The position numbers were made by a program, and so were the translations under genes. From contig CBDDLJ010000016.1 of assembly GCA_965230635.1 (NCBI GenBank), forward strand, positions 62,001 to 126,000: 64,000 nucleotides of DNA, in the 5' to 3' direction. Of this stretch, positions 54,724 to 63,610 are shown in pieces (the stretch's first letter is position 1; each line of letters begins with the position of its first letter). Source of the stretch: CBDDLJ01 sp965230635 (GTDB lineage: Bacteria > Pseudomonadota > Gammaproteobacteria > UBA1113). The notes below the pieces were generated by a model. The model saw only the letters and a list, made by a program, of their open reading frames with translations, did not search any database and was not told the DNA's origin.

Positions 54724-55371
54724 ATGAAAAAACTTATCAACGGTGTTATCGAATTTAGAAAAAATCTTCTTAATGATTATCGCGATAAATTTTCCCATCT
54801 TGCAGAAGGCCAATCACCGGATACTTTATTAATAACTTGTTGTGACAGTCGCGTGGTGCCAAGTGCTTTTGCATCAACTGATCCCGGCGATGTATTTATT
54901 TTGCGTAATATTGGTAATTTAGTGCCTCCTTATAAAGCAGTGGCCCAAGATAATTCGGATACTTCCGTTGAAGCTGCTATTGAATTTTCATTATTTTCAT
55001 TAAAAATATCTAATATTATTGTTTGCGGTCATTCTGAGTGTGGAGCGATGTCAGCAGTGCTTCATAAACAACTTTCCTCGGAATATAAGGCATTAAAAAC
55101 ATGGTTAAGATACGCTGAACCAACCTATGAAAAATTCCAGCAAGGACATTTAGATTCTCATTTAGAGCCACATAATGAGCTTTCCCAAATGAATGTGATC
55201 CAGCAGCTTGAGCATCTTCAAACGTATCCTTATGTAGCGGAGCGTTTAGCAGCTGGCTTGTTAAAAATACATGGTTGGTGGTTCGATTTGGCAACTGCCA
55301 ATATGTATTATTATGAATCAAGAGCTAAAAAATTCATTGTAATTGATGCGAAAGAAGCAGAAAAAATGTGA
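54724..55371 (+). CDS. beta-class carbonic anhydrase
   Basis: Zinc enzyme that interconverts CO2 and bicarbonate; cytoplasmic. The 215-residue protein has the zinc and dyad residues of the beta class: Cys-Asp-Ser-Arg in LITCCDSRVVPSAF, and His and Cys in CGHSECGAM about 60 residues later, plus GDVFILRNIGNLVPPY between them. AGAGGA lies 7 bases before the ATG. It is on the plus strand, opposite to the surrounding Dot/Icm genes, between a MITE-like element and icmJ, and is part of the material that splits the secretion gene block. Its 3' end faces icmJ at a 17-base distance. Confidence 0.93.
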   Translation: MKKLINGVIEFRKNLLNDYRDKFSHLAEGQSPDTLLITCCDSRVVPSAFASTDPGDVFILRNIGNLVPPYKAVAQDNSDTSVEAAIEFSLFSLKISNIIVCGHSECGAMSAVLHKQLSSEYKALKTWLRYAEPTYEKFQQGHLDSHLEPHNELSQMNVIQQLEHLQTYPYVAERLAAGLLKIHGWWFDLATANMYYYESRAKKFIVIDAKEAEKM

Positions 55372-55388
55372 TAGCATTGATTGATCTA

Positions 55389-56018
55389 TTACGTTTCTAA
55401 TTCTTCCTCTTCATCTACTTCCGACGCTGCTGACAAAGCCCAACGTTCAATTTGCTTTTTGAATCGGCTTCGTGATGGCAGTAACCGTAGATTTTCTAGC
55501 ATACTAGAAGCATCTTGTTGATGGTTTGTTTGATAATCAATATACATTTGGGCAAATGCAGCAGGATTGCTTGTGCCATCACCAAGTTTATCTTCAATGA
55601 TTTGTGATCGCATTCGTAAACTGCGATAAATCGATTGTGCACTTTCTTTATAATTGGTTTCATTAATCATGGCACAAAATAAGACGTGGCACAAACTGTT
55701 AATTTCCATTTGTGTCATTTCAGGGAGATAGATTAGTACGCCACCGCCGTAACCACCTTCACCGACAGATTCTAAAAAGAAGCATTGGGTGCAAAAGCAA
55801 CAGGCTGTTGCTAAATTCGCGGGTTTGTTTAACTGGTAATTTTGATCAACGTTGACAATTTCCTGATACTCTCGTGCTTGAAATCCACAGTATTGACAGG
55901 TGTATTGATCACGTTCAAAAATTTTTTTTGCCAATCTGCGAAAAGTTGGATTGCTTTTTCGAGAGACGAATTGTGAGTAATTCGTTAAACTAGCGTGTAA
56001 TTTTATGGTTTTACTCAT
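55389..56018 (-). CDS. icmJ: Dot/Icm protein DotN/IcmJ
   Basis: Component of the type IV coupling complex that recruits substrates to the DotL ATPase. The 209-residue protein has the expected length and the HNH-like zinc site formed by CQYCGFQAREYQE and CCFCTQCFF, with RKSNPTFRRLAKKIFERDQY before it shortened here to its end KIFERDQY. It follows icmC after a 31-base gap. Downstream on the plus strand is a carbonic anhydrase gene, so the Dot/Icm operon is interrupted here and resumes with icmD and icmB 4.3 kb further on. Confidence 0.93.
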   Translation of the reverse strand: MSKTIKLHASLTNYSQFVSRKSNPTFRRLAKKIFERDQYTCQYCGFQAREYQEIVNVDQNYQLNKPANLATACCFCTQCFFLESVGEGGYGGGVLIYLPEMTQMEINSLCHVLFCAMINETNYKESAQSIYRSLRMRSQIIEDKLGDGTSNPAAFAQMYIDYQTNHQQDASSMLENLRLLPSRSRFKKQIERWALSAASEVDEEEELET

Positions 56019-56049
56019 GCTATATCATCCTATTATCATGGTATAAACA

Positions 56050-56688
56050 TCAAGAAGACATTCCTAATGTCGTAAATAATATTTGTGTTGCTCCGTAAGC
56101 GTTTAAGCAGATAGTACCGCCAATGATGTGAATTAACCCTTTGGTAAAAGTACCAGGCTGTGCTTGTCCTCCCCCTAGGCGATGAAAGTGAAATAATCCT
56201 CGCATAATCGCGACAACACCAACAAATGCAACGATATTCAGTAGTGTCGTTGCAGCTTGATCCCAGTCTGTTCCTGAACTGGGATATTGAAGAATTGAAT
56301 CACTGCCAAATAGGGTGGTTAAGCTGATTTTCATTAAGCCAGGTAAATAGATTAGACTAGCACCGACAATCATTGTGATCATTGGGCCTTTTAATTCCGC
56401 ATTAGATGCCATCATCGTACGCATTTCGCCATAGCGCCGTAGTTGAATTAAGGCACTGTATGTAAGAAGAAAGCCGGCAACATAGCCAATGGCAGTGACT
56501 AATTGATAAAGAGGCATGAGAGAACTTTCGAAGCCTTTGAGCATCGTTAAGACGTCAACAGCATAAGCACCAGTTGGCATTAGCAAAAAAGATAGAAAAA
56601 ACAAGATAATAAGCGATGGTTTATTTGCTAGGTAATCCATCGCTCTATAGGGTTGGGTTATTGTTGATTTTAATACTCTAGCGGTCAC
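56050..56688 (-). CDS. icmC: Dot/Icm inner-membrane protein DotE/IcmC
   Basis: Inner-membrane component of the type IVB system, 212 residues. Four hydrophobic helices are seen: a signal-like one near 28-45, then near 62-80, 102-122 and 150-165. The YVAGFLLTYSALIQLRRYGE region and SLTTLFGSDSILQYP follow the DotE/DotP pattern, also seen in the shorter IcmD at 50674. The start region has no strong ribosome-binding site; a 116-base gap separates it from icmG. Its order after icmG agrees with Legionella and Coxiella. Confidence 0.9.
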   Translation of the reverse strand: MTARVLKSTITQPYRAMDYLANKPSLIILFFLSFLLMPTGAYAVDVLTMLKGFESSLMPLYQLVTAIGYVAGFLLTYSALIQLRRYGEMRTMMASNAELKGPMITMIVGASLIYLPGLMKISLTTLFGSDSILQYPSSGTDWDQAATTLLNIVAFVGVVAIMRGLFHFHRLGGGQAQPGTFTKGLIHIIGGTICLNAYGATQILFTTLGMSS

Positions 56689-56804
56689 ATTATTCTCTCA
56701 TTAACCCTTGTTTACACGTATAATATTATTATTGCATATAAATCGGTCAATATCCACTGATTGTCAGCATAGTAACGATGTTGATATCGCTATGAAAGAA
56801 AATA

Positions 56805-57965
56805 CTAATATTGATCGATGCCATACTCAATTTTGACGCCGCTACTTGTCATAACTGCTCCAGAACGTTGCTCAATTTTTGTTACAGTGCCATATCCTGT
56901 AATTTGATCACCAATACCGACCGAGACAATACGACCTTCATTATCTTTTAACCAGGCGCGACCTGGTATCACGGCTTGCACATGGTAGCTAGGCAAGGCC
57001 GGTTTATAATTATTCACCATACTTTCATATGGCCCTTGCTTAGTTAGCAGTGCTTGTTGTTGTGTTGAAGGTTTGTTTTCTGTTACTGCAGCATGATGGT
57101 GTGCTTTTTCTGTTTCTTCATGTTTTTTAACGATATCAATAATTTTTGTCAATGTTTCATTCACAGTGAGTACTTTTTCTTCAATATTATTGAGACTATT
57201 CGCCAGCTTATCAATGGTTTGTGTATTTTGTGCATATTGGTTTTCTAATATTTTTATCTCATCTTGCATGTTTTCTAAGACGCTCTTCGTTTGGTTAAAA
57301 CGAAGTTTGACATGTTCTTGGAAACCTTTGTTATAGCTATCGCTGTGCTCTGTTAGCATCGTTGTTTTTGTTTCGCTAGGTGCTGTCAATGGATTAATCG
57401 CTAGGGTTGCTGTTTGTGTTGCCATGTTGCTTGGTGTTTGTGCTTGTTGTATTGCTGTCGTGTCCACTGTTCGTGCTTGTTGTATTGTTGCGCTCGGTGT
57501 TTGTTTCTGTGGTATTACTGGTGAGTTGTGTGTTTTACTGTCACTTTTTTGTCCCATTGTGGTTAATGTGCTGTTTTTTTGTTGGTCATTTCCAACAACT
57601 TTTATGATGACGGTTATGATCAAGATAAATACAAAAATACCCACTCCTGCAAATAGAACTAATTTTTTGGGGTCTTGATTTTTCATTTTTTGCAAGTGTT
57701 GTTGTATAAAATTAGGCGCTTTAGAAGATAATGTATCGTAATCGTCGGCATCTTCTTCATCGGTAAATTGAAAGTTTTCATCTTCAAAAGCTAAATCTTG
57801 ACCAGACTCTTCAAATTGGTACTCTTCTTTGTCATCATCACTTTGGTTAATTTCATCTTCTTCGTCGAATAGATCGGTGCCTGAGAAATCATCGTTAGCG
57901 AAGTCTCCCGAAAAGTCTTCATGCTCGTCAATATTACCTTCAAATTCGTTTTCATCATCTGCCAT
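56805..57965 (-). CDS. icmG: Dot/Icm protein DotF/IcmG
   Basis: Inner-membrane component of the Dot/Icm core with one membrane helix. The 386-residue protein has a very acidic cytoplasmic N-terminus of about 95 residues (DEEDEINQSDDDKEEYQFEE), a helix near 103-122 (VLFAGVGIFVFILIITVIIK region), a Gln/Thr-rich linker with repeated IQQAQTP-type units, a coiled coil near 215-285 (LENQYAQNTQTIDKLANSL) and a small C-terminal domain (VIPGRAWLKDNEGRIVSVGI). It is longer than the Legionella protein (about 270 residues), mainly through the linker and acidic head. Position between icmE and icmC supports the call. Confidence 0.88.
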   Translation of the reverse strand: MADDENEFEGNIDEHEDFSGDFANDDFSGTDLFDEEDEINQSDDDKEEYQFEESGQDLAFEDENFQFTDEEDADDYDTLSSKAPNFIQQHLQKMKNQDPKKLVLFAGVGIFVFILIITVIIKVVGNDQQKNSTLTTMGQKSDSKTHNSPVIPQKQTPSATIQQARTVDTTAIQQAQTPSNMATQTATLAINPLTAPSETKTTMLTEHSDSYNKGFQEHVKLRFNQTKSVLENMQDEIKILENQYAQNTQTIDKLANSLNNIEEKVLTVNETLTKIIDIVKKHEETEKAHHHAAVTENKPSTQQQALLTKQGPYESMVNNYKPALPSYHVQAVIPGRAWLKDNEGRIVSVGIGDQITGYGTVTKIEQRSGAVMTSSGVKIEYGIDQY

Positions 57966-57985
57966 GCAGAGTTTTCCTTAGCTTG

Positions 57986-59350
57986 TTACTTAATTATAAC
58001 GTCATTTAGAAATAAAATCCCTAATGTTGTCCCTGAATTAACGATAATCGTGTTGGGCCGGTTAATGGCTCCGTTTAATTGACTACCTAACTGAGTGCCA
58101 ACATTGCCCAATCCTGCCAGAAATTGCTCTTTTGGGCTCAATTGCTGTGCTATCGTCGTTGAGCCGCCTGATGCATCATTAAATGTTGTTGTTCCAGAAG
58201 ACGTAATGGCACTGCCATACCCCGATAAAAAGGCAGAAGCAAAAACTGTTCCATATCGGTACAAATAATGGTGATCAACCTCACTGGATAATGCAGTACG
58301 TGCAGTGTCTGCATCAATAGCGACGGCACTGACATTCAGACTAGTGGGTAATTCCGGTGAACTCATTGTTTTAAAAGTTAAAATGACATTTTCTGGGCCA
58401 TTGGTTCCTTGTATTTGCTGTGCTTGTTCTATAGCGCCGATCAGTTTAGCACCACGTAATGGCCCACTCACAATGGTTGCTAAAATTGGGCCGGGTTGAT
58501 CACTATTCACTTCAGTATTTAATATAGCAAAAGAAACTTCACCGGCTTTTACCGTGGCAACTTCTTTTGCTTTTGTTTGATTTTGAGCTTGATTTTGGCC
58601 TTGATTCTGATTCTGTTGTGCTATTTGTCTATTGGATGGTGAAGAGCCAGCTTGAGTTAGCTTACCTTGTCCAGCATCTTCAGTATCGAGTTTGCCGGAA
58701 ATGTATTGTTGTCTGGGGGTTCCTTGGGCACCAGCCCAAGAAGCCATGATGGCTTTCGCTTGGGTTTGCATATCTTCAGTGAGTACTTGTTGTTTTTGTT
58801 TCGCCTCACTTAATGCTTGTTGCAACGCTTGTTGACGAGCGGTAGCTTCTGCATTGGCCGCTGCTTGGTCAGCTGCAAATTTTTGTTGCTGTTGCTGTTG
58901 TTGTGCCTCTAAAGCAGCAACTTGTTCTGCCGTGAGTTCAGCTGTTGTCTTGTTTTTATTTGCTGAGTTAGCGGCATCATTGCTTGAATCTATGCTCATA
59001 TTGTCTGATGATTGACCGGATAATAAGCTGAGATCTGGTTTAGTGTCTGTTTGCTCAGGTATAAAGGTGTCTATCGCACTATCACCTGTCTGCTGGGCTT
59101 GTTGTTGCCGTTGTTCATTAGTGATATTGACATTTTCATATTCTCGCGAGGATAATTTTTTTTTGCCTGGGATGGAGGTAATATTGGGTGCCTTTGATGC
59201 GGAGGAAGGTGCTTGATTACTTTGGTTTTCACGTAAACGAGCGATTCCCCAAACTATCATCGCAAGCAAAATGATTCCAGTAAGGATAATGACCGTACGT
59301 GTTTTTACATCTGCAAATAAATTCATAATATTTTGCATGCGGCTAGCCAT
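57986..59350 (-). CDS. icmE: Dot/Icm core channel protein DotG/IcmE, short form
   Basis: VirB10-like protein that spans from the inner membrane to the outer-membrane core. Residues 18-36 form the membrane helix (TVIILTGIILLAMIVWGIA). A Gln/Ala-rich, partly coiled-coil linker follows (about 110-270). The C-terminal 190 residues are the VirB10-type domain (GEVSFAILNTEVNSDQPGP, LRGAKLIGAIE, LGSQLNGAINRPNTIIVNSG). At 454 residues it is less than half of the about 1050 residues of Legionella DotG and lacks the long pentapeptide-like repeat region, closer to TraO of IncI plasmids. It follows icmK at a 2-base gap. Confidence 0.9.
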   Translation of the reverse strand: MASRMQNIMNLFADVKTRTVIILTGIILLAMIVWGIARLRENQSNQAPSSASKAPNITSIPGKKKLSSREYENVNITNEQRQQQAQQTGDSAIDTFIPEQTDTKPDLSLLSGQSSDNMSIDSSNDAANSANKNKTTAELTAEQVAALEAQQQQQQQKFAADQAAANAEATARQQALQQALSEAKQKQQVLTEDMQTQAKAIMASWAGAQGTPRQQYISGKLDTEDAGQGKLTQAGSSPSNRQIAQQNQNQGQNQAQNQTKAKEVATVKAGEVSFAILNTEVNSDQPGPILATIVSGPLRGAKLIGAIEQAQQIQGTNGPENVILTFKTMSSPELPTSLNVSAVAIDADTARTALSSEVDHHYLYRYGTVFASAFLSGYGSAITSSGTTTFNDASGGSTTIAQQLSPKEQFLAGLGNVGTQLGSQLNGAINRPNTIIVNSGTTLGILFLNDVIIK

Positions 59351-59352
59351 AT

Positions 59353-60510
59353 TTATAATCCTGTGAATTTCATTTGTACGGTTTTTCCATGTCTTGCTAA
59401 TAACGCTAGCGGTGTTTTAGGTAATTCATAAGCATTCATGCCATCAGCACTGGATAATGTTGAAAACCAAGCTGGAGACATCAGTTTGTAAGGTGTGCGT
59501 AAATATAATTTGTTATTGTAAAGCCAGGCATCGGTATTGTTGCCTTGGACTTGTAGGCGTTTTGCTCCTTTGGGAGCGATACCATCGAGAATATTTAATA
59601 ACAGTGGGCTGGTTGTTGCTGGCATACCACTTCCAGAATAGGTTTGTTTGGCATTTGGGCCGATACCGGCTACACGCAAGTCAACACGATAATCAACGGC
59701 TTTCTGGCCGGGGACTAAGGTTAACATCACCGGTGTATTGAGATTTTGTAATTTAACGGCTAAGTTACCGTAAGTATAACTCGTGCGAGCTTGTACCATT
59801 AATGTATTATCTTTCGTGTTCCATTGAATATCAAATGCATTCGGATTTCCCAAGTCATAAGCGGCAATTGGCCAAGGCCCACCAGTTGAATCGACAAAGA
59901 CAAGGGAACTGACAAATCCACGATAAAGGCGTATCACTGGCGGGGTTGAGCCTGGTGAGAGATTGACAACTAATGAGGAAGATGTCGGTTGAGGTGATTG
60001 ATCCAGAGGTCCAGCGGCTGTTGCTCGTTGCGTTTCATCCAATTGAGCGTGCAAATCTTTAATTTGTTCCGTTGAGAGAGGAAATGCCTTTTGGCTAACC
60101 GCTTCATACGCATTTTTGTTCATTTCTTCATGTGTGGGTATTTGTGCTTCTAATTGCTCAGCTGTTGGTGTGGTATCGGTATTTTTTGTTGTGCGTTGTT
60201 GTTTTGCTTGAAATTGTTTATATAAGTCTTGCTGATTTTTAGTCATGCCTGTTTTATCATCAGAAAAGTCCAATGGTGGTATTTTTTCAGGTGTTTTTGC
60301 TTGGCTGTCCTGAATCGCTGAAGTACCTAGTGCTTTGGCAAGCGACTGAGATAGTTCTGGGTTATTATTAAGCATCTGGCTGATTTGTGCCATACTTTGG
60401 CTATCAAGTTGTGTATTTTGAGACCCAGCCTGAGTTTGAGCGAGGCTTGATAGTGAAAAATAGCTCAATATGACAGTAATACTTACGAGTAAAAATTTCA
60501 TTATGTCCAA
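59353..60510 (-). CDS. icmK: Dot/Icm outer-membrane core protein DotH/IcmK
   Basis: Periplasmic/outer-membrane ring component, 385 residues (about 360 in Legionella). A signal peptide (LLVSITVILSYFSLSSLAQT) is followed by a Gln-rich region and a C-terminal beta-rich domain with PPVIRLYRGFVSSLVFVDST, GNPNAFDIQW and TPLALLARHGKTVQMKFTGL in family-like order. The stop is 2 bases from the icmE start, so the two are coupled. It lies 125 bases downstream of the icmL-like gene. Confidence 0.93.
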   Translation of the reverse strand: MDIMKFLLVSITVILSYFSLSSLAQTQAGSQNTQLDSQSMAQISQMLNNNPELSQSLAKALGTSAIQDSQAKTPEKIPPLDFSDDKTGMTKNQQDLYKQFQAKQQRTTKNTDTTPTAEQLEAQIPTHEEMNKNAYEAVSQKAFPLSTEQIKDLHAQLDETQRATAAGPLDQSPQPTSSSLVVNLSPGSTPPVIRLYRGFVSSLVFVDSTGGPWPIAAYDLGNPNAFDIQWNTKDNTLMVQARTSYTYGNLAVKLQNLNTPVMLTLVPGQKAVDYRVDLRVAGIGPNAKQTYSGSGMPATTSPLLLNILDGIAPKGAKRLQVQGNNTDAWLYNNKLYLRTPYKLMSPAWFSTLSSADGMNAYELPKTPLALLARHGKTVQMKFTGL

Positions 60511-60635
60511 CCAATCAGAGTACGGTAACTAAAATCTGTGCCAAGTCCACGCTGTATGCTTGTTGCTTAGCCATTATAGAATTTTTGCAAAAATAATTCC
60601 GATTTTTTTTCAAGTTTACCTTTTTTTATAGAAAA

Positions 60636-61238
60636 TTACATTTTTGTCGCGTTATATTGGCTAATTCCTAAACCATTTGGATTAATATAGGAAGGTAAAA
60701 CAGTAATCGTTAATGTTATCAGTTGAGGAGAAACTTTAATTTCACTCAAACTGGAGTAAGTTATCAATATCGGTATTTGAACTTTCCATGTATACCTGCC
60801 TAGCAACACACCTTGCTGCAGTATAACGGGTGGTTTTTGTACAACAGAGGTAATGGTCAATAATTTAGTAACAACATCATTAACAGTCCCTTTCATTTTT
60901 AAGGAAGCCAGATAGGATTTAGCCCCGGCATTGGTAAAGTACTTTTCTACTGCATGACTAATTTGTGTTTCAATGGTGCTGGATTGAAAGGTGTTCAAGC
61001 TGATCGTTGCAAGCTGAGCCCAATTAAGCAATGACTCAGAAGTGATGATAGGGTTTCGCAGTGATGATAAGGCATAGGTTTTGTTGTCTTTTTGATCAAG
61101 CATGAAGTACTTACGTGGAAAAAAGTCAATATAAAAAGTAGATAATATAAAGCATAGAGAAATGAGCAAAATAAAACCCGCTGCAAAAAGATAAAAAAAC
61201 AGGTTTCGTTGCCTTTTATGATCCTTCGTGTGATCCAT
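60636..61238 (-). CDS. IcmL/DotI-like paralogue
   Basis: A 200-residue protein with one N-terminal membrane helix (LFFYLFAAGFILLISLCFIL) and a periplasmic domain like that of DotI: LLNWAQLATISLNTFQ, AVEKYFTNAGAKSYLASLK and GRYTWKVQIPILITY correspond in order to LWAVRAAQATLSFDY, ALGTYFTDTGSQNFLKALK and GRYTWVIDLPIVLDF in the adjacent IcmL. Its start overlaps the stop of icmL by one base. Coxiella also carries two icmL genes, so a second paralogue has precedent, but this one is more divergent. Confidence 0.8.
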   Translation of the reverse strand: MDHTKDHKRQRNLFFYLFAAGFILLISLCFILSTFYIDFFPRKYFMLDQKDNKTYALSSLRNPIITSESLLNWAQLATISLNTFQSSTIETQISHAVEKYFTNAGAKSYLASLKMKGTVNDVVTKLLTITSVVQKPPVILQQGVLLGRYTWKVQIPILITYSSLSEIKVSPQLITLTITVLPSYINPNGLGISQYNATKM

Positions 61239-62020
61239 TATGTTGTTTTTCCATTATTGTTCGGTTGCAGTAATTCTCTTCTGCTCTTTATGCCTTGTAT
61301 TAATATTTGATTAATAGCGATCCCTCGTGTGGCATCTATGTTTTTTGCTGATTTATCAACGAGATAGGTAGAGCGGATGATGGTTAATCGAATCTTTGCG
61401 TACGTCGGTTGCAGAGAAACACCGTCTTTCCAAAAGTCCAGGACTATTGGCAAATCAATGACCCACGTGTAGCGACCTTTATAATTGCCCGATTCGACAA
61501 TCTCAGGCGCTGCGGCAGGAGATGCGATTTGAATCAGATGATTTTCAAGCAATGTACTTAAATTTAATGATACTTTCAATGCTTTGAGAAAGTTTTGTGA
61601 ACCTGTATCAGTGAAATAAGTGCCAAGCGCTTTAGAAAGTTGCGTTCTGTATTGTACATAATCGAAGCTTAGTGTCGCTTGAGCTGCTCTAACTGCCCAA
61701 AGGTTGATTTCTTCTTCTGTTAGACTGGGCTGGTTCAATGGAATGAGAGGGACAATACCACCGCTGATATTGGTGGCAAAGTATTTTGGTGCCGGCTTGT
61801 GTGAATACATGTAATAGATAATAAACGCAGCAACGGCAAAAGTAGTCAGCGTCAGTAGTAATAATAAGATAAGGCGGCGATAATTATCACGGTAAAAGTA
61901 ATTTCGTAAACGAACCAGATCAAAGGCATCCATTGCCGGTTCTTTTTCAGCAACGTTTTCTTTTTTTTGGCTTGATGTTACTTTTTTCTTTTGTATTGTG
62001 CGCCTCTTGTTTTCTACCAT
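61238..62020 (-). CDS. icmL: Dot/Icm protein DotI/IcmL
   Basis: Inner-membrane protein that forms a complex with DotJ in the Dot/Icm base. The 260-residue protein has a basic N-terminus, the diagnostic LRNYFYRDNYRRLILLLLL block before the membrane helix, then IYYMYSHKPAPKYFAT, and a periplasmic NTF2-like domain (about 95-255) with the LSFDYVQYRTQLSKALGTYF segment. Its N-terminal third closely matches the 97-residue IcmM upstream. It begins 9 bases after the icmM stop. Confidence 0.94.
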   Translation of the reverse strand: MVENKRRTIQKKKVTSSQKKENVAEKEPAMDAFDLVRLRNYFYRDNYRRLILLLLLTLTTFAVAAFIIYYMYSHKPAPKYFATNISGGIVPLIPLNQPSLTEEEINLWAVRAAQATLSFDYVQYRTQLSKALGTYFTDTGSQNFLKALKVSLNLSTLLENHLIQIASPAAAPEIVESGNYKGRYTWVIDLPIVLDFWKDGVSLQPTYAKIRLTIIRSTYLVDKSAKNIDATRGIAINQILIQGIKSRRELLQPNNNGKTT

Positions 62021-62029
62021 GGTTTTCTC

Positions 62030-62323
62030 CTAAAGGTCTACAGGCTGTAGGCGAACAATACCGCCTCGAATATGAGTCGCATAGTATTGCGGCTCAGGTC
62101 TATGTGAATACATGTAATAGATAATGAGCATAAAAATGCATAATAAACTGATCGTGAGCAGTAATAATAAAATGAGGCGGCGATAATTATCACGGTAGAA
62201 GCAACTTCGTAAGCGATTCCGCTCAAACGCCTCTGCTTGTTGTTTTTTTAATGCGATATCTTCCTTGTTTTTACTGGTTTTTACTTTTTTCGCTCTTACT
62301 GTAATTGTCTTTTTGCTAGCCAT
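62030..62323 (-). CDS. icmM: Dot/Icm protein DotJ/IcmM
   Basis: A 97-residue protein that looks like a truncated DotI: the block LRSCFYRDNYRRLILLLLLT and IYYMYSHRPEPQYYAT are shared, but the periplasmic domain is absent. Legionella DotJ/IcmM has just this form (94 residues) and the same place between icmN and icmL, so it is a genuine gene and not a fragment. It should pair with DotI in the inner membrane. It starts 8 bases after the icmN stop. Confidence 0.88.
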   Translation of the reverse strand: MASKKTITVRAKKVKTSKNKEDIALKKQQAEAFERNRLRSCFYRDNYRRLILLLLLTISLLCIFMLIIYYMYSHRPEPQYYATHIRGGIVRLQPVDL

Positions 62324-62331
62324 GATAGATC

Positions 62332-62997
62332 CTAGACGTCTTCAGTCGGTATCAATTGAAAGGTTATTTGAACTCGACGGTTAGCGGAACGTCCTTCCAA
62401 ATAATCATTGTTAGCAATGGGAAATTGTTCTCCATAACCGACGCTATACATCATGCGTGCATCCAAACCTTGATTCCATAGGTAATCTAGAATATTTTGT
62501 GCTTGCTGTCGCGATAACGCAACATTGCGTGTTTGGTTCCCTACATTATCTGTAAAGCCTGCTACTTTAATGACTTCAGTTTCACATTGACGCAAAAATT
62601 CAGCAATACGGTCTAGTGCTGGATAAAATGCTTCGTTAAGATGGGAGGAATCAGCATAAAAATAAGCATCTGCTGGTAAAACAAACATATAATTTTGGCC
62701 GATTTTAAATAATTGCAAATGAGCACGATCCAAATCGGAAAATAGTGTACTATTTCCTGCTAACAGTTTACCAACGACACCACTATAAATACCACCCATG
62801 ACAACAGCAGCAGGTACGGTAACTGACGTAAATGGACTGACTGCGGCGCCGATTGCCATTCCACCAACAAGTCCGACAATGGGTTTGCTATTGTCTGGTA
62901 TTGGCGGCGCGGGTGGGCGTGAGCAATGGGTTAAAGAAAAAATAATGCTTATACTCAATACGAGCACTTTAAGGTTTTTATAGAATGGTTGAGTCAT
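62332..62997 (-). CDS. icmN: Dot/Icm OmpA-like lipoprotein DotK/IcmN
   Basis: Outer-membrane lipoprotein, 221 residues. A signal peptide ends in a lipobox (FSLTHC, Cys near 25), then PPAPPIPDN and a glycine-rich hydrophobic segment (GLVGGMAIGAAVSPF). The C-terminal half is an OmpA-type peptidoglycan-binding domain with FYPALDRIAEFLRQC, VAGFTDNVGNQTRNVALSRQ and the Arg in GRSANRRVQITF. The lipobox Cys would be modified by the Lgt part of the fusion at 18670. It is the first Dot/Icm gene of this block in the direction of transcription. Confidence 0.92.
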   Translation of the reverse strand: MTQPFYKNLKVLVLSISIIFSLTHCSRPPAPPIPDNSKPIVGLVGGMAIGAAVSPFTSVTVPAAVVMGGIYSGVVGKLLAGNSTLFSDLDRAHLQLFKIGQNYMFVLPADAYFYADSSHLNEAFYPALDRIAEFLRQCETEVIKVAGFTDNVGNQTRNVALSRQQAQNILDYLWNQGLDARMMYSVGYGEQFPIANNDYLEGRSANRRVQITFQLIPTEDV

Positions 62998-63040
62998 TGC
63001 AATCCATTTCCCGCGGTTCCTTTAGTATGAAATTTTCCCA

Positions 63041-63610
63041 TTAATCCTTAGCTCTTGCAACATACTCGCCAGTTCGCGTGTCGACCTTAATTAACTCACT
63101 TTCCTGTACAAATAATGGCACACGTACGATAGCTCCTGTTTCTAATGTTGCTGGTTTATTACCACCACTGGAGGTATCGCCACGGACACCAGGATCGGTT
63201 TCTGTGATTTGTAGCGTCACAAAATTGGGTGGAGTGATATTAATTGGCTGCTCATTCCAAAGCGTGACAATACAAACATCTTGATCTTTCAGCCATAATT
63301 TAGCATCTATCATGGCGGGTTCATCGACAGTAATTTGCTCAAAGCTATCGGTTAGCATAAAATACCATGATTCCCCGTCATTGTACAAATATTGTGCTTC
63401 TGTTTCTAATACATCAGCCGCTTCTACCGACTCACCGGATTTAAAGGTTTTATCAATAACTCGGCCATTTAACAAATTACGCACTTTGACGCGATTGAAT
63501 GCCTGTCCTTTACCGGGCTTAACAAATTCATTTTCAACAATATTATAAGGGTTTCCATCTAATATAATTTTTAAACCACTTTTGAATTCATTTGTACTAT
63601 ATTTTGACAT
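63041..63610 (-). CDS. efp: translation elongation factor P
   Basis: Relieves ribosome stalling at polyproline; 189 residues, the normal length. The three beta-barrel domains are visible: YSTNEFKSGLKIILDGNPYN at the start, the loop VKPGKGQAF with the modifiable lysine at about position 34, TFKSGESVEAADVLE, and the C-terminal TSSGGNKPATLETGAIVRVP and IKVDTRTGEYVAR. An AAGGAG site lies upstream of the ATG. It is divergent from epmB, whose product would modify the loop lysine. Confidence 0.97.
   Translation of the reverse strand: MSKYSTNEFKSGLKIILDGNPYNIVENEFVKPGKGQAFNRVKVRNLLNGRVIDKTFKSGESVEAADVLETEAQYLYNDGESWYFMLTDSFEQITVDEPAMIDAKLWLKDQDVCIVTLWNEQPINITPPNFVTLQITETDPGVRGDTSSGGNKPATLETGAIVRVPLFVQESELIKVDTRTGEYVARAKD

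Noticed and set aside
62030..62323. Broken duplicate of icmL
   Set aside because: Its length, lack of a periplasmic domain and place between icmN and icmL match the normal short protein DotJ/IcmM.
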